Positions 1 through 6,964 are shown, counted from the first letter of the stretch. The stretch is DNA of 9,823 nucleotides from Firmicutes bacterium UBA5473 (GCA_002427165.1 DIQB01000057.1:27581-37403), one strand, 5' to 3'. Numbers and translations: made by a program. The notes: generated by a model from the letters alone, not told the origin.

Positions 1-95
1 AGGCCACAGTCCAACAAGATCCGTTTCCCTGCTACTTCAATTAAATAGCAGCTGGCGCCAACTTCTCCTGCGCCGCCGCAAAATGTCACTTTCAT
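1..95 (-). CDS. Metallo-beta-lactamase-fold protein, N-terminal fragment (probable beta-CASP RNase-type)
   Basis: Reading leftward from an ATG at 95-93, the first 31 codons give MKVTFCGGAGEVGASCYLIE followed by VAGKRILLDCG, and the frame stays open to the window edge. This is the typical first two beta strands of metallo-beta-lactamase-fold hydrolases. The GGAGEVGASCYL pattern resembles the beta-CASP (CPSF/RNase J-like) branch, whose members are metal-dependent RNA-processing nucleases. The diagnostic HxHxDH zinc motif would lie beyond the left edge, so neither the subfamily nor the activity is shown here. AAGGAG at 105-110 lies 9 bases upstream and supports the start. It is transcribed divergently from the threonine ammonia-lyase gene. 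The fold is fairly certain and the RNase assignment is inference. Confidence 0.8.
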   Translation of the reverse strand, partial: MKVTFCGGAGEVGASCYLIEVAGKRILLDCG

Positions 96-110
96 AAGCT
101 CACGCTCCTT

Positions 111-126
111 ATGCTAATAATAGCAT
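111..126. repeat. 6-bp perfect inverted repeat in the leader of the MBL gene
   Basis: ATGCTA (111-116) and TAGCAT (121-126) are perfect inverted copies separated by ATAA. The element sits directly upstream of the AAGGAG ribosome binding site of the leftward metallo-beta-lactamase gene. It could be a small operator or an mRNA hairpin. The arms are short and AT-rich, so it may be chance. Confidence 0.3.
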
Positions 127-198
127 AGGAATATAAGCCTGACTAGTTTTTTAGTACGAAAGAAATTCTTAAAGTCAGCAAGCTAGATGCTTATTATA

Positions 199-207
199 TG
201 GTATAAT
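199..207 (+). promoter_or_regulatory. Extended -10 promoter for threonine ammonia-lyase gene
   Basis: TGGTATAAT (199-207) is a consensus extended -10 element (TGnTATAAT) on the plus strand, about 57 bases before the ilvA start. No good -35 hexamer is seen 17 bases upstream, as is usual for extended -10 promoters. Transcription would start near 214. A closely similar element lies before the ATPase gene at 1499-1507. Confidence 0.6.
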
Positions 208-263
208 GGGCAAAAAGGCGATTAGAGCTTCTCAGACTCAACGCTACTGGTGGAGGAAGAAAA

Positions 264-1460
264 ATGGTAACAATAGACAAAGTTTACGATGCGCTAGCGG
301 TCCTCAAAGATGTGGTACGGGAGACGGATTTAATTTATGCCCCAAAGATCAATCCAGAGAGTGAGATCTATCTGAAAACCGAAAACCTACAGCACACAGG
401 CTCCTTTAAGATCCGTGGAGCATACTATAAAATCTCGCAATTGAGCCCCAAAGAACGAGAAAAAGGCGTAATTGCCTGCTCTGCAGGGAATCACGCCCAA
501 GGCGTGGCTTTAGCTGCAACTAAAGCCGGAATTAAATCTTTGATCTGCCTGCCGGATGGTGCTCCTATCTCCAAAATTGAGGCCACCAAAAGCTACGGAG
601 CCCAAGTTCAGTTGGTAGAAGGCGTCTATGATGATGCTTATAAAAAAGCCTTAGAGCTAAAGCAGGAGCGTGGTTATGCCTTCATCCATCCCTTCGATGA
701 TGAAAATGTGATGGCAGGCCAGGGAACAATTGGGCTGGAGCTGTTAGCCGAGCTGCCGGATCTTGATGCTGTGATTGTGCCCATCGGCGGTGGTGGGCTA
801 ATTTCAGGTGTTGCCACTGTGATTAAAGCACTCAAGCCCCAGGTGAAGGTCTATGGGGTGCAAGCTACAGGTGCTCCTTGTATGCTTAATTCTGTGGAAC
901 ATAAGAGAATAGAATGCTTGGAGCGAGTCTCAACAATCGCCGATGGCATTGCAGTAAAAGAGCCTGGCAGGCTAACCTTTGAGATCTGCAGTAACTTAGT
1001 AGATGAGATTGTGTCAGTTACCGATGATGAAATCTCCACAGCCATCCTAACCCTGATTGAACAGCAAAAGCTAATTGCCGAGGGTGCAGGTGCGGTTTCT
1101 GTGGCTGCGGCCTTATTCAACAAAGTTCCTGTTCGGGGGAAGAAAGTGGTCTGCTTGGTTTCAGGCGGTAATATTGATGTGACCATCCTCTCTAGGGTGA
1201 TCAAACGCGGGCTTTTGAAATCCGGGCGCTATTATTCCCTTACAATTGAACTTGTGGACAAGCCCGGACAACTGAAAGGCGTTTCCAAAATCGTGGCGGA
1301 TCTGGGGGCAAATGTGGTTTCTATCCACCATGAGCGGGCAGGAGAAAGTGCAGATATTAACGGTTGTTTTCTGCGGATTGTCTTGGAAACCAGAAATTTT
1401 GCCCACATCGAGGAAATTAGAACTGCCCTTACCCAAGCTGGGTATCATATTGCCGGATGA
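264..1460 (+). CDS. ilvA: Threonine ammonia-lyase (threonine dehydratase) with C-terminal ACT domain
   Basis: A PLP enzyme of fold type II that deaminates L-threonine to 2-oxobutanoate and ammonia, the entry to isoleucine synthesis or to threonine catabolism. It acts in the cytoplasm. Residues 1 to about 320 are the catalytic domain. The Schiff-base lysine is K49 in TGSFKIRGA, the substrate loop is SAGNHAQG, the phosphate-binding glycine loop is GGGG 175-178, and SGGNID is the conserved C-terminal catalytic motif. Residues from about 325 to 398 form one ACT domain (LTIELVDKPGQLKGV). At 398 aa it matches the short one-ACT class rather than the roughly 510-aa two-ACT E. coli IlvA. Hence the biosynthetic (ilvA) versus catabolic (tdcB) role is unsettled. 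ATG 264 is preceded by GGAGG at 252-256, 7 bases away. The gene appears monocistronic behind the promoter at 199-207. Confidence 0.93.
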   Translation: MVTIDKVYDALAVLKDVVRETDLIYAPKINPESEIYLKTENLQHTGSFKIRGAYYKISQLSPKEREKGVIACSAGNHAQGVALAATKAGIKSLICLPDGAPISKIEATKSYGAQVQLVEGVYDDAYKKALELKQERGYAFIHPFDDENVMAGQGTIGLELLAELPDLDAVIVPIGGGGLISGVATVIKALKPQVKVYGVQATGAPCMLNSVEHKRIECLERVSTIADGIAVKEPGRLTFEICSNLVDEIVSVTDDEISTAILTLIEQQKLIAEGAGAVSVAAALFNKVPVRGKKVVCLVSGGNIDVTILSRVIKRGLLKSGRYYSLTIELVDKPGQLKGVSKIVADLGANVVSIHHERAGESADINGCFLRIVLETRNFAHIEEIRTALTQAGYHIAG

Positions 1461-1498
1461 ATTCCTTTCCAAAACTTGCTGCATTTTTCAGTACAATA

Positions 1499-1507
1499 TG
1501 GTACAAT
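1499..1507 (+). promoter_or_regulatory. Extended -10 promoter for the ATPase-nuclease pair
   Basis: TGGTACAAT (1499-1507) is an extended -10 element 70 bases before the ATPase start. GTACAAT occurs twice in a row (1491-1497 and 1501-1507). No convincing -35 box is seen at the right spacing. It suggests the ATPase unit has its own promoter although it follows ilvA on the same strand. Confidence 0.45.
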
Positions 1508-1563
1508 GGTAGAAAAGCTACTGAAACAGAACTATAAAAATCCTAGCTCCAATTTAAATTGAA

Positions 1564-1571
1564 AGAAGGTG
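1564..1571 (+). promoter_or_regulatory. Ribosome binding site deciding the ATPase start
   Basis: AGAAGGTG lies 7 bases (counted from AAGG) before ATG 1577. A possible TTG start at 1559 would put this site inside the coding region, so ATG 1577 is preferred. Confidence 0.55.
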
Positions 1572-1576
1572 TGCCT

Positions 1577-2893
1577 ATGATTTGCAGGAAAAACTTCCCG
1601 GTTAATGAAATGCTTATAGAGGGAGAGTTTACAGATCGCGTAGATATACTTTTAGAGCTTGAAGACTGGTATCGTAACATCGAAAGAGGTCTTTCCTCTA
1701 GCCTAGCCCTCCTTGCTCCTCGGAGGATGGGTAAGACTGCACTTTTGGATCGCCTGGTCAATACAGCCTTTGGCAAAAACTACAATGTGGTGCCCTTCTA
1801 TTTTAAAATGATTAGGAAAGGTACTACCTTGCGCAATTTCCTATTGGATTATTATAGCACCTTCTTCAGGCAAACCATAGCCTACCTTCTTCAAGATCCT
1901 ATGTTGTATCGACGCGATGATTTGGGGCTGGAAGATCTTATCGGGCTACCCTCCACAGATGAACGCATAAAATTTATCCAAGAAGATTTTATCAAACGTT
2001 TCCTAACAAGATATAAAGCTCGCGATTGGAGAGATTCGCGCAACCATTGGCAAGCTGCGATTCGAATTCCTGAAAATTTAGGTTCTCTTTTAGGAATCAA
2101 TTTCGCCATTATCATCGATGAATTTCAAGATCTAAAACACTATATCTACGATGCCGCCTCTGAAAAAGAAATTGACCCTCAAACAGATCGCCCAACGGAT
2201 CTGACAGCAACCTACGATCGCCAAGCCCTCAGTCGCAATGCCCCAATGCTGGTCTCGGGCTCTGCTGTAAGTATGATTTTTCGCACAGTTATGGGCGGAC
2301 CCTTAGGTGGCCGTTTTAGTTTCAGATATTTAAAACCTATGTCCATAGAAGACGGTGCAACACTTGCGAAAAAACTGCTACAGTTTCATAATCTTTCTCC
2401 CGATAACGAACTGGCTCTCTACCTTAGTGCCGAGCTACGTGGCCACCCCTACTATATTAAATGTTGCGTGGAATCCAAGTATCCAAACAAAGATTTCAAT
2501 TCAACTGGGGGCATAGATAAGATTATAGATTATGAAGTAACCAGGGGCGAGATCTATGCCTTTTGGGAAACACATTTTGAGGACAACCGAACACTAGTTA
2601 ATCAAGATGATGATGAAGAACTGGGCAAGAAGATTATTTATTATTTCACAAAATACAACAACGCTGCTGTCAAAATCGATGAGATTGCGCAAAAATTAGC
2701 TGTATCCAAAGCTAAAGTGGAAAAGAAGATCGAAAAACTTTACCAAGCAGATCTAGTTTACCGCAGCAATTTCCAATACTATACCTTCAACGATATCATG
2801 CTGATGCGCTATATCCAAAACCGTTATGCTCATGAGCTAGGAGATGTGGAAAAAATAGATCTTAGGGAACAGGGCTATTTTAACTACATTTAA
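1577..2893 (+). CDS. P-loop ATPase with C-terminal winged-helix-like region (archaeal-ATPase/COG1672-like)
   Basis: A predicted 438-aa nucleotide-binding protein. Walker A is A47-PRRMGKT-54 and the hhhhDE Walker B is IIIDEFQD with D181 and E182. The PRRxGKT form and the DEFQ Walker B are typical of the archaeal-type ATPase / STAND-related group. Residues of about 343-425 (LGKKIIYYFTKY, KIDEIAQKLAVSKAKVEKKI) read as a winged helix-turn-helix for DNA or partner binding. No transmembrane segment or signal peptide is seen. The start is placed at ATG 1577 because of the AAGG site at 1566-1569. The stop codon overlaps the AAGG that serves the next gene, a PD-(D/E)XK-like protein, so the two are probably translationally coupled. 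ATPase-nuclease pairing suggests work on DNA (defence, repair or a selfish element), but the function is unknown. The family call is good and the role is inference. Confidence 0.8.
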   Translation: MICRKNFPVNEMLIEGEFTDRVDILLELEDWYRNIERGLSSSLALLAPRRMGKTALLDRLVNTAFGKNYNVVPFYFKMIRKGTTLRNFLLDYYSTFFRQTIAYLLQDPMLYRRDDLGLEDLIGLPSTDERIKFIQEDFIKRFLTRYKARDWRDSRNHWQAAIRIPENLGSLLGINFAIIIDEFQDLKHYIYDAASEKEIDPQTDRPTDLTATYDRQALSRNAPMLVSGSAVSMIFRTVMGGPLGGRFSFRYLKPMSIEDGATLAKKLLQFHNLSPDNELALYLSAELRGHPYYIKCCVESKYPNKDFNSTGGIDKIIDYEVTRGEIYAFWETHFEDNRTLVNQDDDEELGKKIIYYFTKYNNAAVKIDEIAQKLAVSKAKVEKKIEKLYQADLVYRSNFQYYTFNDIMLMRYIQNRYAHELGDVEKIDLREQGYFNYI

Positions 2894-2902
2894 GGTAAGC
2901 TG

Positions 2903-3295
2903 TTGGAGATGGTTGTACAAAACCTCTTCTCAAGATTTAATAACGAAACAGTAGCTGGCTTTCTCTTTGGACAGACAGAGGACATTATCACTCCTAGATT
3001 TAAAATCCACGGTGATTTGGTAATCAAGCTCCCTACTTCTGGCCAGTATCAAATAGATGCTTATGGAGAATATGGACAGGGAAACAAACACACAATCTGG
3101 GTTGCGGAATGCAAGTATCGCGAAGCCGAACCTATGAATGCCGGGGAGGTTCAAAAGTCACTCCAAGCAGCCCAGGCTGCAAAAGAGGCACGCTCTGCAT
3201 CAAATGTGGTCATTTGGCTAATCTCAACGGGGGGGATTTACACAAGATGCGCTAGCGCTTATCGAAAAAAATGGATTCCTTCACTCAGCCGGTGA
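2903..3295 (+). CDS. PD-(D/E)XK nuclease-like protein, frame broken by a G7 run (apparent 130-aa product)
   Basis: A small restriction-endonuclease-fold protein. The core reads QIDAYGEYG, then TIWVAECKYR, giving D52 and E69-x-K71, the D...ExK catalytic triad of PD-(D/E)XK nucleases (Mrr-like branch). A helix with conserved-looking E15 precedes it and an Ala/Lys-rich helix follows. It begins at TTG 2903, 9 bases after the ATPase stop, with AAGG at 2892-2895 spaced 7 bases. ATG 2909 is an alternative, but its nearest GGAG abuts it. The frame is read as ISTGG then IYTRCASAYRKKWIPSLSR to a stop at 3295, a tail that looks non-native. The neighbouring frame continues with a well-formed C-terminus to 3347, so the intact protein would have 147 aa. 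Fold confidence is high. Target and role are unknown. Confidence 0.72.
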   Translation: MEMVVQNLFSRFNNETVAGFLFGQTEDIITPRFKIHGDLVIKLPTSGQYQIDAYGEYGQGNKHTIWVAECKYREAEPMNAGEVQKSLQAAQAAKEARSASNVVIWLISTGGIYTRCASAYRKKWIPSLSR

Positions 3296-3347
3296 GGAGA
3301 TCTACGCTTTAGCCAAAGAGTTTGGGATCGATATTAAAATCGCTTAA
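3229..3347 (+). other. Out-of-frame native C-terminus of the nuclease after a seven-G run
   Basis: Positions 3229-3235 are seven G. If the frame moves by one base here (six G, or a +1 shift), the protein continues as TGGFTQDALALIEKNGFL, then HSAGEEIYALAKEFGIDIKI and a final A before TAA at 3345-3347. This tail is amphipathic, ends right at the terminator hairpin, and fits the family far better than the basic tail in the original frame. The cause could be a real frameshift mutation, a slippage-prone tract or a base-calling error. Confidence 0.75.
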
Positions 3348-3389
3348 AGCACAATTCCTTCTGGATAATTCAGAAGGCATCGTGCTTTA
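3345..3389. terminator. Long hairpin between convergent genes, probable bidirectional terminator
   Basis: TAAAGCAC (3345-3352) pairs with GTGCTTTA (3382-3389), and CCTTCTG (3357-3363) pairs with CAGAAGG (3371-3377) around a 7-base loop. The 4-base joints AATT/CATC pair at two of four positions, so the stem is 19 positions with two mismatches. It starts on the stop codon of the repaired nuclease frame and lies 46 bases past the eda stop on the other strand. The U-tract is short on both strands (TTTA), which weakens the intrinsic-terminator call a little. Confidence 0.7.
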
Positions 3390-3435
3390 ATATTCAAACA
3401 TCCCCAACAAATGATTACGTTAACATATTACTGCC

Positions 3436-4074
3436 TTAAAATGAGCTTGCCACGAGCTTCTTTACTTTCTTGGCCTCTAGAGTGAGTGCTTCCCAATTAT
3501 TTTCTCTGATCATATCTAAATCCACAAGTGAGCCACCCATTCCAACACCTGCTGCCCCAGCCTTCATAAAGTCTAGTACATTATCAGAGCTGAGCCCACC
3601 TGTAGGTATGCATTTTAAGCCAGGAAATGGTCCTCTTAAAGCTTTCAGATACCCCGGTCCTAAGAGTGATGCTGGAAATATTTTAACAAGGGAGGCTCCG
3701 TTTTGCAAGGCCAATACCAGTTCAGAAGGCGTGAGGATCCCGGGAATAAGTAGCGTATCTCTTTCCTTGGCAAAGTGCAGTAGCTCCAAATCCAAGTGAG
3801 GGCAAAATATAAAATCTGCACCGGCTTCGATGGCTGTCTTGGCATTCTCCAGATCCAAGACTGTCCCTGCACCTACAAGCCAATCTTGCCCTAGTGCTTT
3901 TAATTTTTTGATTGATTGGGCTGCCAGGGGAGATTCAAAGGTTACCTCAAAGCTGGATAATCCCCCTTGAAATAATGCAGAAGCTACATCCTCAATCTTC
4001 TCTTGGGCTGCAGTCCTCAGCACAACTGTTACTTGACGCTCTAGTAACTCTTCTGTTGCCTTCTCTGCCTTCAT
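3436..4074 (-). CDS. eda: 2-dehydro-3-deoxy-phosphogluconate (KDPG) aldolase
   Basis: A class I aldolase that splits 2-keto-3-deoxy-6-phosphogluconate into pyruvate and glyceraldehyde 3-phosphate, the last step of the Entner-Doudoroff and uronate routes. The 212-aa length is normal for the family. Visible motifs are R20 in VVLRT, catalytic E43 in FEVTF, GAGTV from residue 68, CPH at 91-93, the Schiff-base lysine K131 in VKIFPAS, and phosphate-binding PTGG 157-160. ATG 4074 overlaps the KDG kinase stop by 4 bases (ATGA). Upstream, AGGAGGGAGGGAG (4082-4094) offers tandem ribosome-binding registers inside the kinase 3' end. It is last in the leftward operon, next to the hairpin at 3345-3389. A related activity on 4-hydroxy-2-oxoglutarate is possible, but the kinase neighbour supports KDPG. 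Confidence 0.93.
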   Translation of the reverse strand: MKAEKATEELLERQVTVVLRTAAQEKIEDVASALFQGGLSSFEVTFESPLAAQSIKKLKALGQDWLVGAGTVLDLENAKTAIEAGADFIFCPHLDLELLHFAKERDTLLIPGILTPSELVLALQNGASLVKIFPASLLGPGYLKALRGPFPGLKCIPTGGLSSDNVLDFMKAGAAGVGMGGSLVDLDMIRENNWEALTLEAKKVKKLVASSF

Positions 4075-5054
4075 CGTTCCACTCCCTCCCTCCTGCCTAG
4101 AAATAACTCCAGTTCACGAAGGGTTGGAAGTCCTTCGAGGTCTCCGGGGCTACTCACCACGCAAGAAGCAACTGCTTGTCCAATTTGAATGGCCTCTTTT
4201 ATATTTTTACTTTCCATCAAACCATAGAGCAACCCCGCAGCAAATCCGTCGCCTGCGCCTACTGTATCCACTGGATGGGACACAGAAAAAGCAGGCAAAA
4301 ACGTGCTTTGCTCTCCTTCTACCAAAAGCACTCCCCTCTCCCCTAATTTTACAACTACCATCTCAGGACCAAAAGAGAGGAGGAGGCGACCGAGTTTTTC
4401 CGCTGCAAGATCCTCGGGCCAGCTCTTATCCCAACCAAAATCCTCGCCCCAAAGGGCTATTCCTTCATCAAGTCCAGGTAAAACAATAGTGGCAAGACTT
4501 GCAAGCTCTGTTATTGTATCCTTTGCCTCTTTTGCAGACCATAGCTTAAGTCTTAGGTTTGGATCGAAGGTAATCTTAATTCCTTTTCTTTGTGCCCTCT
4601 GGGCTATTTCAAAAGTAGCATCTCGGCATGAATCACTTAAGGCAGGGGTAATCCCTGTCAGATGAAGCCAAATGGCATCTTTGAAAATTCCATCCCGAAT
4701 TAGCTGCGGTGATAAGAAACTTGCTGCAGAAAGAGAGCGATAATAATAGCTATTGATTTGCTCTGGCATTCGTCTTTCTTTGACGTATAACCCAGTAGGC
4801 TTCTGGGGATCAAATTGCACATTATTTACATCGATACCCTCACCCCGCAAATAACGAAAAATCCACTGCCCAAAAGGATCGTCACCTAAACGCCCAAACC
4901 ATTCTACGTTGCTGCCAAGGCGTGCCAGACCCACAGCCACATTGACTTCTGCACCGCCTAGGCGACGGCGGAAGGTATCCACCTGGCCTAGAGGACCGCT
5001 TTGCTCAGGATCTAAAACAATCAGGGCTTCTCCCATGGTCACAACTTTACCCAT
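4071..5054 (-). CDS. kdgK: 2-keto-3-deoxygluconate kinase, PfkB family
   Basis: A ribokinase/PfkB-family sugar kinase that phosphorylates 2-keto-3-deoxygluconate with ATP to give KDPG, the substrate of the next gene's aldolase. PfkB signature 1 is GGAEVNVAVGLARLG (33-47). Signature 2 is DTVGAGDG (263-270) with catalytic base D269. The YYYRSLSAAS stretch resembles the substrate-loop Y-x-R-x-x-SA pattern of KDG kinases. The length of 327 aa fits the family. ATG 5054 is chosen because AAGGTGAGG (5058-5066) sits upstream. A GTG at 5081 would add nine residues and overlap the previous gene by 16 bases. The start lies 11 bases past the GH42-like stop, and its end overlaps eda. Another PfkB specificity (fructose or ribose) is possible, but the eda linkage argues strongly for KDG. 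Confidence 0.9.
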   Translation of the reverse strand: MGKVVTMGEALIVLDPEQSGPLGQVDTFRRRLGGAEVNVAVGLARLGSNVEWFGRLGDDPFGQWIFRYLRGEGIDVNNVQFDPQKPTGLYVKERRMPEQINSYYYRSLSAASFLSPQLIRDGIFKDAIWLHLTGITPALSDSCRDATFEIAQRAQRKGIKITFDPNLRLKLWSAKEAKDTITELASLATIVLPGLDEGIALWGEDFGWDKSWPEDLAAEKLGRLLLSFGPEMVVVKLGERGVLLVEGEQSTFLPAFSVSHPVDTVGAGDGFAAGLLYGLMESKNIKEAIQIGQAVASCVVSSPGDLEGLPTLRELELFLGRREGVER

Positions 5055-5057
5055 CTT

Positions 5058-5066
5058 CCTCACCTT
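5058..5066 (-). promoter_or_regulatory. Ribosome binding site deciding the kdgK start
   Basis: On the minus strand AAGGTGAGG precedes ATG 5054, with 8 bases between AAGG and the start. Its first base is the last base of the preceding gene's TGA stop, so the two genes are probably translationally coupled. Confidence 0.6.
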
Positions 5067-6964
5067 CACAATGGAAAACACTTCAATTCAAAAGGAGCAA
5101 GCTCCACCTTCTTCTCTGCCAAAGCTACGGCAATCTTGCCTTCGATCCGTACCTGCTGGGGATCAAAGCCAGTATTGACTAGCACCAGCAGCAACTCCTC
5201 TTCACCTTGATAAAGGAGCGGCATCACATTCGTACAATCCTCTAAGAGCAAAGGATAGTTATCATGTGAGAGCCAGGAGATGATCTGTTGCAGTTGTTCT
5301 TGGCGGCACTTTATGTTCCAGTTATTTCCATCGAGAAAAGGTGCAGCGAAGATACAGACTCTGCCGCCAAATTTGTTTTCATAAAGAATGGTGCCAGGAC
5401 CCGTGCTCTTTTTATCGATGTCTAGTAGTTCTGAAGCAATTATAGCGCCTTTCTTCGGCGTAAAAAGATAGGCCGAAAGGGCACCATCTTCGCCATTGAA
5501 AATTGGCGTGTATTGATTGAGGTATTTGGGATTGAAAGCGTCACTTGAGAAGCTTTCATAGCAAGGGGCCAAGTACTGCTCCTTGAAACTTGCGCCAATG
5601 CAGTCAGCGTAACCTCGCTGGCAGAGATTCTCGGCAGCGACCCGATCTAACAGGAGACCTTTAGCTAGCAGCGCCTCAAGCTCCTCGTCTGTATAGCAGC
5701 GCACTAGGTCTCCTTCTAAGCAATTGATCTCACCTTTGGTATACTGAACAGGCAGCCCCATCCGCAAGAAGCTTGAGTCTAGCTGTTGTACAAAGCCGAT
5801 CTCCTGCGGACTGTTACTTCTGTTTTTGAGCCGATAGCTGATCTCCTCATGCCAAGGAAAGCCAATTCCCACGAGTTGTTTGCCTTTGGTGAGGCTATTG
5901 AGCTTAGTGTATTTTGCTTTGTTCTCTTTGAGAAGCTCAAGGTATTCCATGCTGTATTTGATTGGGGTTTGGTAATGGTCGAAGATATTTAAGGTAAGTT
6001 CTGAGACGCCCAGTAAAGCGTGAATGCTCAGATGCAGATCTAAAAGCGTCCTGCTTTTACTGAAAATATTGCGAGGAAAGTTTTCAACCTCGCTCACATA
6101 GTACACATCAGCCCCTTGATTGGCCATGGACTGTGCAGTGCGGGTGTGCATCCCCACAATTCCATCTTTAGCAGTATCTTGATAAGCGCAGCCAGGAGGT
6201 CTTGAGAGGGGTTTGTTTCCGCCCGCTGCAGCTCGCAAAAGCTCCTTTATCTTCCGCCCTTGCATGGCATCTGCCGCTACCCCTGAGTTCATAAGCCCAA
6301 ACATGGTTTTTGGGTTTTCAGCATGGATCGCCCGCTCCATTTTCGAGATTGCTACAAGTTGCCCCGCATAATTCGCATCTAGCCAAGCCTTCCTTACTTT
6401 CAGGCTTTCTTCGTCATTGCGCACCACATGGGCTAGTAACTTCCGGGAATCAATCTCAACCCCCAACAGCTCCGAAACCCTTTGCGCATGGAGAGCACAA
6501 AAGCAGCCAACTTGACCGCCACTGCGATTGACACTGCGAAAATCATCGTCAATCATAATCTTTTCAAAATCGCATTGTGCATATTCACCCATTACTTTGG
6601 CTATGTAATCCTGCCAAGCGGGATCCAAGATACAGGGTTCATGGGCAGATTCTTGGAGCGAGTGGCCCATAAATTTTTGAAAGGGAAACTCAAAGTCAAC
6701 TTTACAGTTACAGCCATGACCTACGCTGGATTTCACGTAAAGACTGGTGCGAATGCCCTTCTCCTTCAAAATAGGAACCACTGCCGCATAAGCCTTTTTC
6801 ATTTTTTGGTGATACTCCAAAGTCTGGATCACAGGGGCAATGTGGTAGGGCTGCTCGCAAAGAAGTACCTCTTCAACTCTTCCATAGTGACAGGCCCAAA
6901 TCAGGTCATCCATTTGCTGCTCCCAAGAATCTGGATGAATGCAAACTCTAAGGTTATAAATCAC
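5066..6964 (-). CDS. Uncharacterised GH42-like TIM-barrel protein, putative intracellular glycoside hydrolase
   Basis: A 632-aa protein of no named family that I recognise, with the layout of GH42-type beta-galactosidases. Residues of about 1-400 read as a (beta/alpha)8 barrel. Within it are IMIDDDFR (D139-D140-D141, R143), a GCFCALH motif (153-159) and YYVSEVENFP, where E292 or E294 is a nucleophile candidate. Residues of about 415-450 (EALLAKGLLLDRVAAENL) match the glutamine-amidotransferase-like trimerisation domain of GH42. The last roughly 50 residues (LLVLVNTGFDPQQV) resemble the C-terminal beta domain. No signal peptide is seen. GTG 6964 is preferred over TTG 6991 because AGGGGGAGG (6973-6981) is 8 bases before it. 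It lies between a GH10-like gene and kdgK, which suggests hydrolysis of a uronate- or xylose-containing oligosaccharide. The substrate is unknown. Confidence 0.72.
   Translation of the reverse strand: MIYNLRVCIHPDSWEQQMDDLIWACHYGRVEEVLLCEQPYHIAPVIQTLEYHQKMKKAYAAVVPILKEKGIRTSLYVKSSVGHGCNCKVDFEFPFQKFMGHSLQESAHEPCILDPAWQDYIAKVMGEYAQCDFEKIMIDDDFRSVNRSGGQVGCFCALHAQRVSELLGVEIDSRKLLAHVVRNDEESLKVRKAWLDANYAGQLVAISKMERAIHAENPKTMFGLMNSGVAADAMQGRKIKELLRAAAGGNKPLSRPPGCAYQDTAKDGIVGMHTRTAQSMANQGADVYYVSEVENFPRNIFSKSRTLLDLHLSIHALLGVSELTLNIFDHYQTPIKYSMEYLELLKENKAKYTKLNSLTKGKQLVGIGFPWHEEISYRLKNRSNSPQEIGFVQQLDSSFLRMGLPVQYTKGEINCLEGDLVRCYTDEELEALLAKGLLLDRVAAENLCQRGYADCIGASFKEQYLAPCYESFSSDAFNPKYLNQYTPIFNGEDGALSAYLFTPKKGAIIASELLDIDKKSTGPGTILYENKFGGRVCIFAAPFLDGNNWNIKCRQEQLQQIISWLSHDNYPLLLEDCTNVMPLLYQGEEELLLVLVNTGFDPQQVRIEGKIAVALAEKKVELAPFELKCFPL

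Noticed and set aside
1161..1484. 107-codon open frame on the minus strand
   Set aside because: It is a shadow of the ACT domain of the threonine ammonia-lyase, with no homology and no ribosome binding site.
1461..1498. Possible terminator after the threonine ammonia-lyase gene
   Set aside because: No stem of useful length followed by a T run could be found; ilvA transcription may read through.
1559..1576. TTG start adding six residues to the ATPase
   Set aside because: The AAGG ribosome binding site lies inside this extension and is correctly spaced for ATG 1577.
1510..1576. Possible leader RNA or riboswitch before the ATPase gene
   Set aside because: Only a 4-bp stem (GTAG/CTAC) is seen, with no recognisable riboswitch or T-box motif.
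4124..4665. Two overlapping plus-strand open frames of about 120 codons
   Set aside because: Both are antisense to kdgK, and their low-complexity Ser/Pro-rich translations are typical of shadow frames.
5055..5081. GTG start at 5081 adding nine residues to kdgK
   Set aside because: It overlaps the preceding gene, has no good ribosome binding site, and PfkB homology begins at MGKVVTMGE from ATG 5054.
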